A DNA stretch of 64,000 nt, taken from NCBI GenBank assembly GCA_947650285.1, contig CANTFL010000409.1:124001-188000 (forward strand), read 5' to 3'. Origin of the DNA: Hyaloperonospora brassicae (taxonomy: Eukaryota; Oomycota; Peronosporomycetes; Peronosporales; Peronosporaceae). The notes beneath the pieces were generated by a model. That model was not told where the DNA came from. It did no database searches and worked only from the letters and a program-made list of their open reading frames with translations. Positions 10,085 to 20,075 of this stretch are shown one piece after another. Every line of letters begins with the position of its first letter. Within the stretch, counting starts at the first letter, position 1. Position numbers and translations under genes: made by a program.

Positions 10085-10690
10085 AGGCAGAACTCGTACG
10101 TGCTGGAAGAGGGAGGAGCGTAATGTTATACATGTTGTTTGCCAGCCAAGCAGGTGACGCTGCCGTTCTTGCAACGTATTCCCATGGCCTCGACGTGACT
10201 GCATGTACGCTGGTGACATACCTGGCTTTATCTGCTTCATATCAAGCTGACCAAGCTGCCGTCCTTCTACATCGTCATGAGACCATCACACGCACGACAA
10301 AGCACAGGCGATCACTGAGTCTGAACGGCACGACACGATCTGCGCAGCAGCACCGCCGCCAAGTCGACGGCCGATCGATCGACGCAGCAGACCCGAGACA
10401 ACAGAGACGCAACCTCGCAGAGAAACACGCACTGGTTCACTATATTGTTGGTCCTCGGTTGGTCCTCGGCCTCACCTGCTCTGTTCCTGCCATGCCGTTT
10501 CCTCCCCTCCTATTGCTGCTGCTGCTCCCGACGTGGTCGAGTCGCGGCTGCTGCTCGCAGTGTTGTAGTCGACTCTGTGCTTGTCCACCACACCTCCTTC
10601 GCCTATTGCTGAACACGTCGAGCTGGTCTTGCTTCGTGCAGCCACGCAACTCCGTCCAGCAGGGGCGGGACCCACACACAGTCGTCTTGC
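10085..10690. other. Intergenic between convergent SDR-SCP2 and eIF3e
   Basis: Contains the two 3' ends. No conserved open frame or repeat stands out. Confidence 0.5.
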
Positions 10691-12316
10691 TCACTGGTAA
10701 GTCTTCCGCTTGCCCATGCGCTCAAACTGCGCCACCATGCTACAGGTTCGCGCGGCGAGATCGCGGGTCTTGTCGACCACCAGACGATGCACCGAGTTCT
10801 GCGGCGTGCCCATGACAATACGGCCCTCTTGCGAGTCAATCTTTGCATCCAGACGGGCGTTGCTGATCAGCTTTACAATCCACTTCTCGGCCTCGCCGTC
10901 CTCCTGCATCGCCAACTTGGACGACAGCGCCTTCATGTCAATCGTGCGATGCACGCGGCAGTACATCTCAAAGATAGCGAGTCGCGCTGCTTCCATGAAG
11001 TCGGTCGAGTTCTTCTCGTAGAGGAAAAAGTCACTCGCGAGCACCACTTCGCACTCGCGCAGCTTCTCTTGCGCCGACTCAAAGTCAAAGTTGATGAACA
11101 GACACTCGACAAAGTCCACGATCGGGTCGCGGTAGCCCTTGTCGTCGACGCGCAGGACACGGAGCAAGTCTTTGATGAGATTGCGTCGACGCTTGTGCAA
11201 GATGACGCCGGCGCAGAGGTAGCGCAGCAGCCACGGCGCGTTGCTCTGGATCGCCTCGACGCAGCGCGACTGCAGCATAAAGTCGACGATGGCATCGCGC
11301 CCTTCTTCGTGCCACGCGAGCACAAACAGCGACCAGTGCAGCAGCCACGTGCGCTGCTGGAGCTGCTCGACAGGACTCATGACCGTCTACCGTCGAGACC
11401 AAGCAAAGCAAAGCGCAGCCACAAGAGCAAGAAAAACAAGTGTCAGCCCAACAACCCGCACGTCAGCGTCATCAAGACCAGTGCAATTAAGCCACGTACG
11501 CTGCTTTCAATGACGTCGCTGATGCGCGAGATGTCCGCCAGTGCATCGTCCCAGCGGAAAATGAGGATCTCGGCAGCGAGTTTGCCCCACAGCGCGTTCA
11601 GGTACTGCTCGGACGAGTTGGGAATGAGCACGCCATAGTACGTCAAGTACGTGAGGCAGTCCTGGTAGTTGCCGCACTCGTACTGCAGCTTGGCGTACTT
11701 GTACAGTCCATCCAGCACGGCCGGTGTGATCTGTAGCTCCCCGCACACGCACAGAGAGGAACAACAACAACAACAACAACAGCAACAACAACAGCAACAA
11801 AGAGAGAGAGAGAGAGAGAATAGCCAAACAGAGAGCGTCAACTCAGCGCCCCCACACGTCTCCAAGAGGTCACGACTCCCCACGTGTCCGTACCCCTTCT
11901 TGTTGCTCCAAGTGACTCGCATTGAGCAAATTCTCGCTCTGGAGCTGCAAAATCTTCTCCTCGTTCTCAATGAGGCTCAGCATGGGGCTGCACTCGCTCT
12001 TGGCAAAGCTCAGCGCGTCGAGGATCGCGCCCCGCCGCGCCTCAAACTCGGCCGGCACGTCGTCCGTGTCGTGCAGCGTCTGGTGGATCTCCACGGCAAA
12101 GTCCGCCATGTTCGTGGGCTTCAGCAGCGCCAACTTGGCGGCCATGAGCGTCGGCTCGTCGTAGAGCTCACTGCTCGAGAGGAAGTCGATCAACGGGAAC
12201 ATAAAGTGCAGGTCCATGAAGGGCGCGAGGCGGTTCGTGAGGTCGAACTGCGCGTCCGGCGGCACGCTCACGCCCAGCGCGGCCGCGGCGTCCGTCGCGT
12301 CGTCGTGGCAGCTCAT
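10691..12316 (-). CDS. eIF3e: Translation initiation factor eIF3 subunit e (INT6)
   Basis: PCI-domain subunit of eIF3 that helps recruit mRNA to the 40S subunit in the cytoplasm. Exons are 12316-11894, 11730-11500 and 11386-10691, all phase 0; total 449 aa, matching the family (about 445). The N-terminal half carries FDLTNRLAPFMDLHFMFPLIDFL and NMADFAVEIHQTLHD. Exon 2 holds YKYAKLQYECGNYQDCLTYL and LWGKLAAEIL. The PCI region includes LQQRTWLLHWSLFV, DFVECLFINFDFESAQEKL and NARLDAKIDSQEGRIVMG. The first intron carries a CAA/CAG run (about 11761-11800) and a GA run. Confidence 0.93.
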
Positions 12317-13642
12317 GAGACGTCGGGGGGAAGTGAGTGGCGGTTGGCTGCGGGCGGCTCGGCGGGCGCGGAACCGGTAGCTGGATCGGTTTGGAGAGCG
12401 GTATGATATCGGTCGAGTACCGACGAGTGCGTGGAATGGGTCGCGAGCGACGGGGAAAAAAGAGGACGCGCTGGACCCATACGAGTGGGGTGGGAGGACG
12501 TTTTGTGGTATGCTGGATATGCCGTTTTGATGCGAAACTTATGCGGGCTTATGCGGGAAGCAGCTGCGGTGCTCGTACATCGATGAGAGTTGGCAGCTAT
12601 CGTCGCATGGACTGTTGAGAGTGCTGGCAGGTGCAACACCCGAAAACAATGAGACCAAACACTTGATCAGCGCCGGTTGAAAACGATTCGTCCAGTCAGC
12701 TTTGACAAAGTGCGGCAGCAGCACTCCCAAAGCAAAGTCACAAAGGTGCGTGCATGGAACAAACGAGGCCAGTGTTGTAACTCCGTGTCACGGCTTGTTA
12801 ACACTGTAATAACGATACGACCTCGTGACAATGGTGATAGGATGGAAGGGGGCTGTTATTGCCCGTGTCTTGACTAGCGCCTTCGCGCTCTAGAGCAGTC
12901 AGTATGTGACGGGCCACACAGCAGCGGCAGAGGCGTCTCACGCTCACTTTCGATGCGTGGACACCAGAGTCAAGTCTCAGATCAGACACGGTCAATGGAT
13001 GACGTGTTACCCTACAGACTCGTGTTGCATGACGTAAAGCACATCTTGTGATCGGAAACGGATGCTAAGAAGAAGCACAATCGTCTGCAGATATACCATT
13101 GCACAGTACGGCTGGCTGCAGATATACCTGTGCACAGTATGGCTAGCCGCAGGTATCTGCAGAAGTTCCAAAACGCATCGGAGAATGAGACCATTGCCAC
13201 AACTTTTGGCGTGCCGTTTTGACAATTATTCCACATCGATCATGATATGCCAACTGGAAGGGTCAATGACCCGCTGGAAAAACCCAGACGCGCCGTTGAA
13301 GCTCTAGTGTCATTTGGCTCTGTGGGTGGTAGTCGGTCTCAGATGTATAGTTTTGCACAGGGGGTGGGTGATTGATCGTCATCTCTCGCTATGCACCCAG
13401 TCGAAACCGGAATGGAAACACGTGCCACGGAATCGACAAACATTGACTTCCACAGGTTTTGCCAAACAAAGAAAGCCAATTGACCAGCCATTTGTCCCAC
13501 GGTCCCAAACAGACCCGAGACGGACTTTTCGCCAGGGCAAAGGATCAAACACCGACACTCCCGTCCTGCCCGAGGTTTTTTACATCCGCCACCACTCGCC
13601 GCCTGTTGCTCCTCCACACAGTCAGACGACGCCGACGCCGAC
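12317..13642. other. Intergenic, with a short direct repeat
   Basis: Upstream of both eIF3e (minus) and the small membrane protein (plus). Apart from the 31 bp direct repeat listed separately, no gene or conserved frame is seen. The 154-codon minus frame at 13339-13803 is the antisense of the small gene. Confidence 0.5.
13085..13146 (+). repeat. 31 bp imperfect direct repeat, two copies
   Basis: CTGCAGATATACCATTGCAC at 13085 and CTGCAGATATACCTGTGCAC at 13116, each followed by AGTA(C/T)GGCT(G/A)G. A third, decayed piece (CCGCAGGTATCTGCAG) follows at about 13147. Confidence 0.8.
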
Positions 13643-13834
13643 ATGAGCGACAGTAAGTATCCGTACCCCCAGTACACGTGGTCCCCCGCCGGCGGCTGGT
13701 GGGCCAAGACCGACAAGTGGCAGCGCAAGACGGGCCTCGCGCTCGTGGTGATCGCAGCGGTCGCCGTCCCCGTGGCGCTGTTCTCGGGCTCGAACCACGT
13801 CAAGTTCCCCGCCGAGAAGCGCCGCCAGCTCTAG
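13643..13834 (+). CDS. Small single-pass membrane protein, 63 aa
   Basis: Not recognised with certainty. The N-terminus is aromatic and proline-rich (YPYPQYTWSPAGGWW), followed by a basic stretch (KTDKWQRKT). One membrane helix spans about residues 31-48 (GLALVVIAAVAVPVALFS), and a charged tail ends in EKRRQL. This layout, W-rich head then one helix, resembles small accessory proteins of the mitochondrial inner membrane, but that is inference. The ATG is preceded by ACGCCGACGCCGAC. A donor-like GTAAGT overlaps codons 4-5, yet the frame stays open through it and to the stop, so I read it as intronless. Confidence 0.6.
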   Translation: MSDSKYPYPQYTWSPAGGWWAKTDKWQRKTGLALVVIAAVAVPVALFSGSNHVKFPAEKRRQL

Positions 13835-14427
13835 ACAGGCGAAGGCGGGGAGGGGCGACAGCTACAACTGTGCGGCAGGTGCATGCGGGCATACAATTAC
13901 CAAGTGAACAAAGCGGAACGAGGTCGGAGGTCGGGCGTCGGGCGTCGGTTCGTCTCGGGCTCACTCGGGCGGTCCGGTCGGTCGACAGTCAAGTGGCAGG
14001 TCAATCGATCGATCGATCGATCAGACGTTGCAGAGCTGTTCGGGTGTAGCTGTTCGTCAGCTGGTTGGGGTCGTGGGCGGAGTCTCGTGTGGTGTGGTGT
14101 GGTGCAAGTGGTGTGTGGTACACATAGACAACTGCAGACTGTAAAAACAACACGAGAGGAGGATTACAGACAAACATCCGAATGTCAATTTGAGCTAAAT
14201 GCAAATTTGGGCTGAGTGTCAATTTGGGCTGAGTGTCAATTTGGGCTGAATGTCAATTTGGGCTGAGTGTCAATTTGGGCTGAATGTCAATTTGGGCTGA
14301 TTGCCAATTTGGGCTGATTGCCAATTTGGGCTGAATGCCAATTTTAGCCGAATGCCACTATCATGGGGAGCTGATGTACTAGAATTTTCATTACTTTGTT
14401 AGGTTAAGCGGTCGACGGCGCACACGA
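13835..14427. other. Intergenic downstream of two convergent genes, holds a 17 bp tandem repeat
   Basis: Contains a GATC run (about 14003-14022) and the tandem array at 14182-14351. No gene seen. Confidence 0.6.
14182..14351 (+). repeat. Tandem array of a 17 bp unit, ten copies
   Basis: The unit is ATGTCAATTTGGGCTGA with first base A, G or T and few other changes; 10 x 17 bases fill the interval exactly. Outer copies are the most diverged (TGAGCTAA at the left end, TTTTAGCCGA at the right). It ends 76 bases before the stop of the minus-strand PH-WW gene, probably in its 3' UTR. Confidence 0.92.
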
Positions 14428-16407
14428 TCAAAACTCGTGGTGGTTCGCACCGCGGAGGATGGGCGACAAGGACGACGTCATTGTCTCGGCTGGAGCAGCC
14501 GTCTGGTTGTGCGTCGGCAGCAGTTTCGGCAACTTGAACGCCCATGCGGACTTGGGCTTCGGCTTCAACTTCCGGTACGCCGCCGACGTTGTGCCCCCTG
14601 CAGTCGCGACGTCCGTCTCGTGCTCGCTGTGGCACTCGGAGCTCACGTCGACGGTCGCCGTGGGGAACGTGTCGCCCTCGTCTTCTTCGCTCTGGACGTC
14701 GGTGCTGCAAGTGTGGAGGTGCTGGTCTTCGTCCGCTCGGACCACGTCATTGTCGTCATGGACGTTGTCGGCACCGGACTCACTGCGGTCGTCGCGATCG
14801 CTGAACCCGTGTTCGCTCTTACTGCGCGGACTGCCGTTCATGTCGTCCGTCGGCACGTCCCAGCTCACTTGTCCATCTTCATTGGCGTAGTAGTACGTTC
14901 CAGGGTACCCGCGGCTCTCGTGCTTTGTCCAGCCGGGCGGAAGCCTCTCGCCGGTGTCCTGGTCCACCTCAGTCGAATCGAGAGACGCCGTGTCTTCTTC
15001 CGACAACCGCTCGCTGGGCTCGGGTGCCACGACTACTGCAGCTGCTGCTACGCTCCGTGCAGCAGTGCTGGGGGTTCGGTGCTTCCGCGCCGTCTCGCCG
15101 TCTTCGTCCGACGTCGGCTGCTTGGACGTCAAAGAGCTCTTCTTCTTCGCTTTCCACATGGCGAGCACGTCCGACACGTTGTCCACCACTGGCGCGGGGT
15201 CCTCGCGCGCGCTTCCCTTGAGCTTCTCCTTGGGCTTCTCCCGGCACGTGTCCTTGCCCTTTGCCTTGGGCTCGTCCTGAGTCACAGGCACGACGGCATC
15301 CGTGAGCTTCCGCTGCCTCCTGTTGCGAATCGCAGCGAGCGTCTCCTCGGTGGCCTCGTCCAGCAGCTCTGCCGGCCCAACGTCCTCCCGCTTGTGCCCC
15401 GCACGCTGCAGCACCTGCGTGAACCCGCGACGAGCGCCACCTGTCTTGTCGGCTTTCTTTGACGCCGCTTCCTGCTGCTGGTGGCAGAGGTGAGCGAGCT
15501 TTGCCTGGAGGTTCACCAGCACGTCCTCCATGCCTTCCAGCATGGCCAGCATATCGTCCGCCCGGTCGTCGACATCGACCTCAGCGTCCGTCACGTCGTC
15601 CAGACTGCTGCCGCTCTCGACCGCGCGCATCTTCTGCAGCAGCGTCTTGGCCTTCACGCGCAGCGCCCACTGCATCTCGCGCTCGTGCTGCTGCGCGTCC
15701 TCGAGCTGCAGCACCTTTAGCTTCGCCTCGCGCAACTCGGCCACGGCTTCGGCAAACTGCTGGTCCTTCTTGAGACTGAACCGGTGCGAGCGGATCGCCT
15801 GCATCCACTCGAGCGCGTCCCGATCGTCGCGCGCGTCGAGGAACAGCGGCCGCATCTTGGGCACGTCGCCCGCCAGCGTCTGCTCGGCCGTCGGCCGCGG
15901 GAGTTTCCCCGACACGCGGAAGCAGTTGTCGCTCGCCCCAACTGCTCGCTGCAGGCAGTCGGCATTGCGCTTCACGTCGGTGAGGTACTCGAGGTCGATG
16001 ATCCCGCGCGGCGTCTCGTCGTCCTTGGAGTTGTAGTAGAACAAGTACGTCAAGGGCTTCACCACGAAGAAGTACTCGTTCCAGGCCCCGGGCTGGTTGT
16101 CCGCCTGCTTCCGCAGCAAACCGCTGTACGTGGCCGTGGCCGCCAGCGCCGCCGCCGCTCCTTCCGACTCGAGCACACTGAAGCGCACGCGGGGCCGCTT
16201 GGCGCTCGACGTCGTGGGGCTGCGGCCGTCGCTTGCGTGCAGCCCCTGCGGCGGCGGGCGCGACTTGGCCCGCACGGGCGGCTCGTGCGGCCGGTGGCGC
16301 GCCCGCGCCCGCTGGTCGTCGGGCCGCGGTCGGGACGGCGACCGGACGGGCCGCGGGCGCGATGGACTGCGCTGGCGACGGACGCGCGCGTGGGACTCGG
16401 GCGCCAT
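14428..16407 (-). CDS. PH and WW domain protein
   Basis: Intronless frame of 659 aa from ATG 16407. The first 75 residues are Arg/Pro/Ser-rich and look disordered. A pleckstrin-homology domain spans about residues 93-210 (YSGLLRKQADNQPGAWNEYF, YLFYYNSKDDETPRGIIDL, final helix ALEWMQAIRSHR), suggesting phosphoinositide or membrane binding. A coiled coil follows (about 213-260, rich in E, K, Q). A WW domain lies at about 495-530 (LPPGWTKHES ... YYYANEDGQVSW), expected to bind proline-rich ligands. The tail is acidic and Ser-rich. The domain set suggests an adaptor protein; no specific orthologue is recognised. Confidence 0.85.
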   Translation of the reverse strand: MAPESHARVRRQRSPSRPRPVRSPSRPRPDDQRARARHRPHEPPVRAKSRPPPQGLHASDGRSPTTSSAKRPRVRFSVLESEGAAAALAATATYSGLLRKQADNQPGAWNEYFFVVKPLTYLFYYNSKDDETPRGIIDLEYLTDVKRNADCLQRAVGASDNCFRVSGKLPRPTAEQTLAGDVPKMRPLFLDARDDRDALEWMQAIRSHRFSLKKDQQFAEAVAELREAKLKVLQLEDAQQHEREMQWALRVKAKTLLQKMRAVESGSSLDDVTDAEVDVDDRADDMLAMLEGMEDVLVNLQAKLAHLCHQQQEAASKKADKTGGARRGFTQVLQRAGHKREDVGPAELLDEATEETLAAIRNRRQRKLTDAVVPVTQDEPKAKGKDTCREKPKEKLKGSAREDPAPVVDNVSDVLAMWKAKKKSSLTSKQPTSDEDGETARKHRTPSTAARSVAAAAVVVAPEPSERLSEEDTASLDSTEVDQDTGERLPPGWTKHESRGYPGTYYYANEDGQVSWDVPTDDMNGSPRSKSEHGFSDRDDRSESGADNVHDDNDVVRADEDQHLHTCSTDVQSEEDEGDTFPTATVDVSSECHSEHETDVATAGGTTSAAYRKLKPKPKSAWAFKLPKLLPTHNQTAAPAETMTSSLSPILRGANHHEF

Positions 16408-18598
16408 GACGGGACACGACACGACACGAGGCGCGTGAGGTGGGGGGGAGGAGAGGGGTCACGTGGCGTGTCAAGCGTAGCTCCTCTCGGATTGCAATGT
16501 GGGGAGCTCACTTGCGGAACGACTGCCGGGCGACGACAGGCGAACGACGAAAGCGGGTGCGGTGGGGTCCGACTCTCGGGCGAAAGTGAGTCGGAGTGAG
16601 GGACTGAGTAAGGGACTACCGACCGGGTGGGGGAGGGAGTGGGTGGGTGGGTGAAGCCGTAAACCGACGTGCGGAGGGGCGACCGACGGATCGAGCAAAC
16701 TCGATACTGCGACCGATCGATGAGTTGATTGTCTGTCACGAAGACGGCTGTAGTCCGTTTGTGGATCGGGTCACGCAGATGCTGCGGTCGTTGTCGTTGT
16801 TGTTGTTGTTGTTGTTGTTGTTGTTGCTAACGACGACGTTGATGATGTTGGTGATGATGGTCGAAAAGGGCGCGAGGAGGCAGCAGCAGCAGCAGCACCG
16901 GGCAACAATTTACACGGCTCAAAGGGTCTCGTTCTCGTTCTCTCTCTCTCTCTCGATCGGATCAGGAGGGAGAGAGCTGGCGCGCGGCATTCTGCCGCTC
17001 CGTATCGTTCAGACGCAGCAGCAGCAAACAGCAGCAGCAACTTGGCCGGCTGTCACGTCTACGCGTGTGTTGGCAAAAACGGAGTTGACGGATGCGAGGC
17101 ACGTGGCCTGTTGAGAGGAGGCGGAGACGGACAGAGGTAAAGTCTGGCCGGGGAAACCAGGCGGCGCTTGCGCTTGGCCACGACGGAGCACGGGCGAACA
17201 GAGACGAACCCGGTCCAGCAGCTGCAAAAGGGCGGCTCGAGCAGGCGCGTGGAAGCGGCCGCGCTGCTCGTTGAGACAGCGGCAACAGGAACTCGCGTCC
17301 GACTCTCTCGCTCGCGGATGCGGCTTCTTCCTGCTACCACTACTACTTGACACGCGGCGGCTCTGTCGGTGGCGGTTGGCTGGTGCAGTTGCCACTGCTG
17401 CTGCCGTCGGAAGCCATTGCTGTGCAACGTGTTTACTCGCGTGGAGCTCAACAGATCAGCAGGTCGAGAGGCAGACAGACAGACGAACGGACAGACAGAC
17501 TGACAGACTGATCGCTCGCTCGCTCGACAGACTCTTGAAGTCGACCTCACGGCGTCGTCGAGTTGCTGCGAGGCAAACAGGACGTGTGAGCTCGTGCAAT
17601 GCCTATCTCTCGATCATGCCGACTGTCGAGCCCACTTGTCGCCCATGACCGTCACCTCAACGTGGCACTCGTCGCTCAATGCACGTAATCGCTTCACAAC
17701 CAGTTGTTAGCACTTGCAGCAGCCGCCTCAGCAGCAGCTTTTCCTCCTCTTCTCGTACGTCGACGTGCACCAGTCTGCAGCAGCGATTGTCTGCTCGGGT
17801 TTAGATCGCCACTCCGTACATCCGGAGCCTCGAGAGATCGCCCGTCGGGTCTGGTGCAACGTGTTCCGGCTCGACATCCGAAGAAGCTGTTCGGTGTCTC
17901 GTCACGCACGGCCGTCGTCGACTCGTGTCGATCGGTCACTCGCGTTTGGATATTGCCGTCGACGAGAGAGAGAGAGCGAGTGAGAGCGTGTGACTGACTG
18001 ACTGATTGTCTGATCGCCACAGCTTCCGACCACCGCTGGAGTTGTGCAGCGTCTGCCTCTGCTGTCGACGACAAATCGTTACCACGTGGGAAAGCGACGA
18101 GTGGACCCACTTGAGTGGCGACGACAGGTGTTGCGTTGCCGAACGTGGCAAACGTAGCAGCAGACGTGTCGACAGTGTGGCCAAGCGAAGGGGACCAGGA
18201 AGTACGTGGGTGCCTCAAGTCCGGATCGACCGACTGCTGGTCGTAAGCCGACCAGGTGGGGAATCGCAACGCTATGCTGCCACGCCGCAATCACTTCAGC
18301 AAGAAGTCGGTCTGAATACGCGCCGCGAGCAGATCGTATGCGAACAAGTGAAGTCCTCATCGCTTTGCAGCGAGCGAACGGCCACTTCGTCCCCATCCTC
18401 TTCGGATCAACGCTGCAACGACAGGAACAGTGATACTGACACGACAGCGCCAGCAATGAATGACGAACTCATCAACACACACGCACACATACGCACTCGT
18501 GAAAAGGACGAACGGGTGTAGTTAGCTTCGGTCGTCTCCCTCCCCCCCCCTCTTCTTCTAAAGGTACGTCGTATGTAGGCAAGCACGGACTGCTGCCC
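16408..18598. other. Long intergenic stretch with simple repeats
   Basis: Contains a (TTG)n run at 16796-16827, CAG/CAA clusters near 16880 and 17020, and TC/GA runs near 16939 and 17960. Open frames are short, overlap on both strands and have no family features. It should include the 5' region of the PH-WW gene on the left and the SSU72 3' UTR on the right. Confidence 0.5.
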
Positions 18599-19368
18599 CT
18601 ACGCGTGCAGTCCGAGATAGAACACCTGCTGCTCGTGCTGCTTCTCGAACCGCTCGACCACTGCCACGACAAACGTCTCCGTGAGGTCCCTCTGCGGGAC
18701 GTTTAGCTCACGGCACAAGGACAGCACCCGCTCGCTTCCCGTCACGGCCTCTTCGGGCGTGTCGACCGTATCGAGACAAATGAGGTGAAGCCGCTGGACC
18801 TGCAGCTGCTGCCGAACTCGCGTCTGGACATCTGCACACCAAACAACAGCAACAACAGTAGCGACAGCAGCAGGTATACCATCATCAGATATACCGTCAT
18901 CAGCAATGGGCCAAGAGAGGAGGAAGACGACACCAGCGCACCTTCGAGCACCGTGACAAACATGGCGTAGTCCAAACACACGACCACGTCGATCGCAACG
19001 AGCTGTTGATCGCTGAGGCTTTGCCAGCGCTCGGGCGCCTTCTTGATCGACCTGTCCCGCTCCAACAGCCCAAGCACACCGTTGTCCGTGTACACCGCAG
19101 CGTCCTCTGCCTTGAGAGTATCGTACATCGTCGCGTACGGCGTCAAGAACTGGAACGTGCGCGGCTTGGAACCGGTTTGGCCCGCAAGAATCACCTGGCG
19201 ACCAGCTCCGTACGAGCAGACGCGCAGGCCGGCAGCGTCGAGGACCTCGTGCGCAGCGGCACTTCGGTTCACGTTGTTGGCACACACCATTGCGAACAAC
19301 GGGTGACTGGGCTCGAGGCTGCTCGTGTCTTCGCAGCCATAGCGCTCGTTCGTGGACTCTTCGGGCAT
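18599..19368 (-). CDS. SSU72: SSU72-type RNA polymerase II CTD phosphatase
   Basis: Low-molecular-weight-PTP-like phosphatase that removes Ser5 phosphates from the polymerase II C-terminal domain, in the nucleus with the 3'-end processing machinery. Exons are 19368-18942 and 18831-18599 (phase-1 intron, GTGCGC/CAG); total 219 aa, slightly longer than the usual 195 or so because of an N-terminal extension. The catalytic loop is CANNVNRS (C-x5-R-S). Family segments are SYGAGRQVILAG, PYATMYDTL, DNGVLGLLERDRSIKKAPERW and VVVCLDYAMFVTVLE. The second exon gives ICLDTVDTPEEAVTGSERVLSL and ends FEKQHEQQVFYLGLHA. Confidence 0.9.
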
Positions 19369-20075
19369 GTGCGTGAGACGGTTGAGACAGATAAGTGGCA
19401 ACTGGAACGCTGTCGAGAAGCTGCCAGTGTCGGGAGGTGTTTTGGGTGGGGACGTGGTGGGTGATGGGTGTGGCGGTCGTTCAGGCGTCGGTCGAATGCG
19501 AACGTGCTGCGAGATGTCTCTCCGTGGTAACGCCGTGCACGATGAAAGCAGCGACGGCGGGTCAAAGGTGTCGGTAGCAGATATGCACGCAAACGTCACC
19601 TTCAACACGACACGACTTGGATTCAGTGCATAGGTGTTACAGGTGGTAACTAGGTAAGTAGATGACACTCCTCGTTGGCTGATGGCGCAGTGGACTTGAG
19701 GCTTGACGCACGACGCCAACGGGCGAGCTCTTCTCGACGCTTCCCGAGCTCGTGGTCGAGCACGACTGTTCCACTTCGTCCGTGGGATCGTCTGGTCGTC
19801 CGGTCCCGACACGCACTTCCCACGTCCACTCGAATGTATTCGTACCCGTTAGGCAGAGAAGCTCCACCACCTGCGGTGACTTGCTGGACCGATAGTCACG
19901 GCAACGCGCGCTGTCATCGCGGACAGCACTTGCGCGACTGACAGCGACTCATACTTTCTCCCACCCCTGGTCCAAGCGTTTCATCCCATCTTGATGCACG
20001 TCAGCTTTTTTTCTCAGGTTCTTGCATACTCGTTGTCTTCCCAATGCACTATCGACATCGACCCCGCACGGTTCG
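19369..20075. other. Intergenic between SSU72 and the PHD protein
   Basis: A minus-strand open frame (about 19637-19920, containing LTGTNTFEWTWEVRVGTG) has a protein-like composition but no ATG in frame and no family I know. Not called as a gene. Confidence 0.4.

Noticed and set aside
9739..10815. 358-codon plus-strand frame
   Set aside because: Overlaps the SDR-SCP2 last exon in another phase, then crosses the intergenic region and the eIF3e end; no recognisable domain.
10787..11638. 283-codon plus-strand frame
   Set aside because: Antisense to the eIF3e PCI-domain exons.
13339..13803. 154-codon minus frame
   Set aside because: Antisense to the small membrane-protein gene, whose aromatic head and clear membrane helix make it the better call.
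14437..15462. 341-codon plus-strand frame, and the overlapping minus frame at 15581-16474
   Set aside because: Both are shadows of the PH-WW gene; the PH and WW motifs are read only in the 14428-16407 minus frame.
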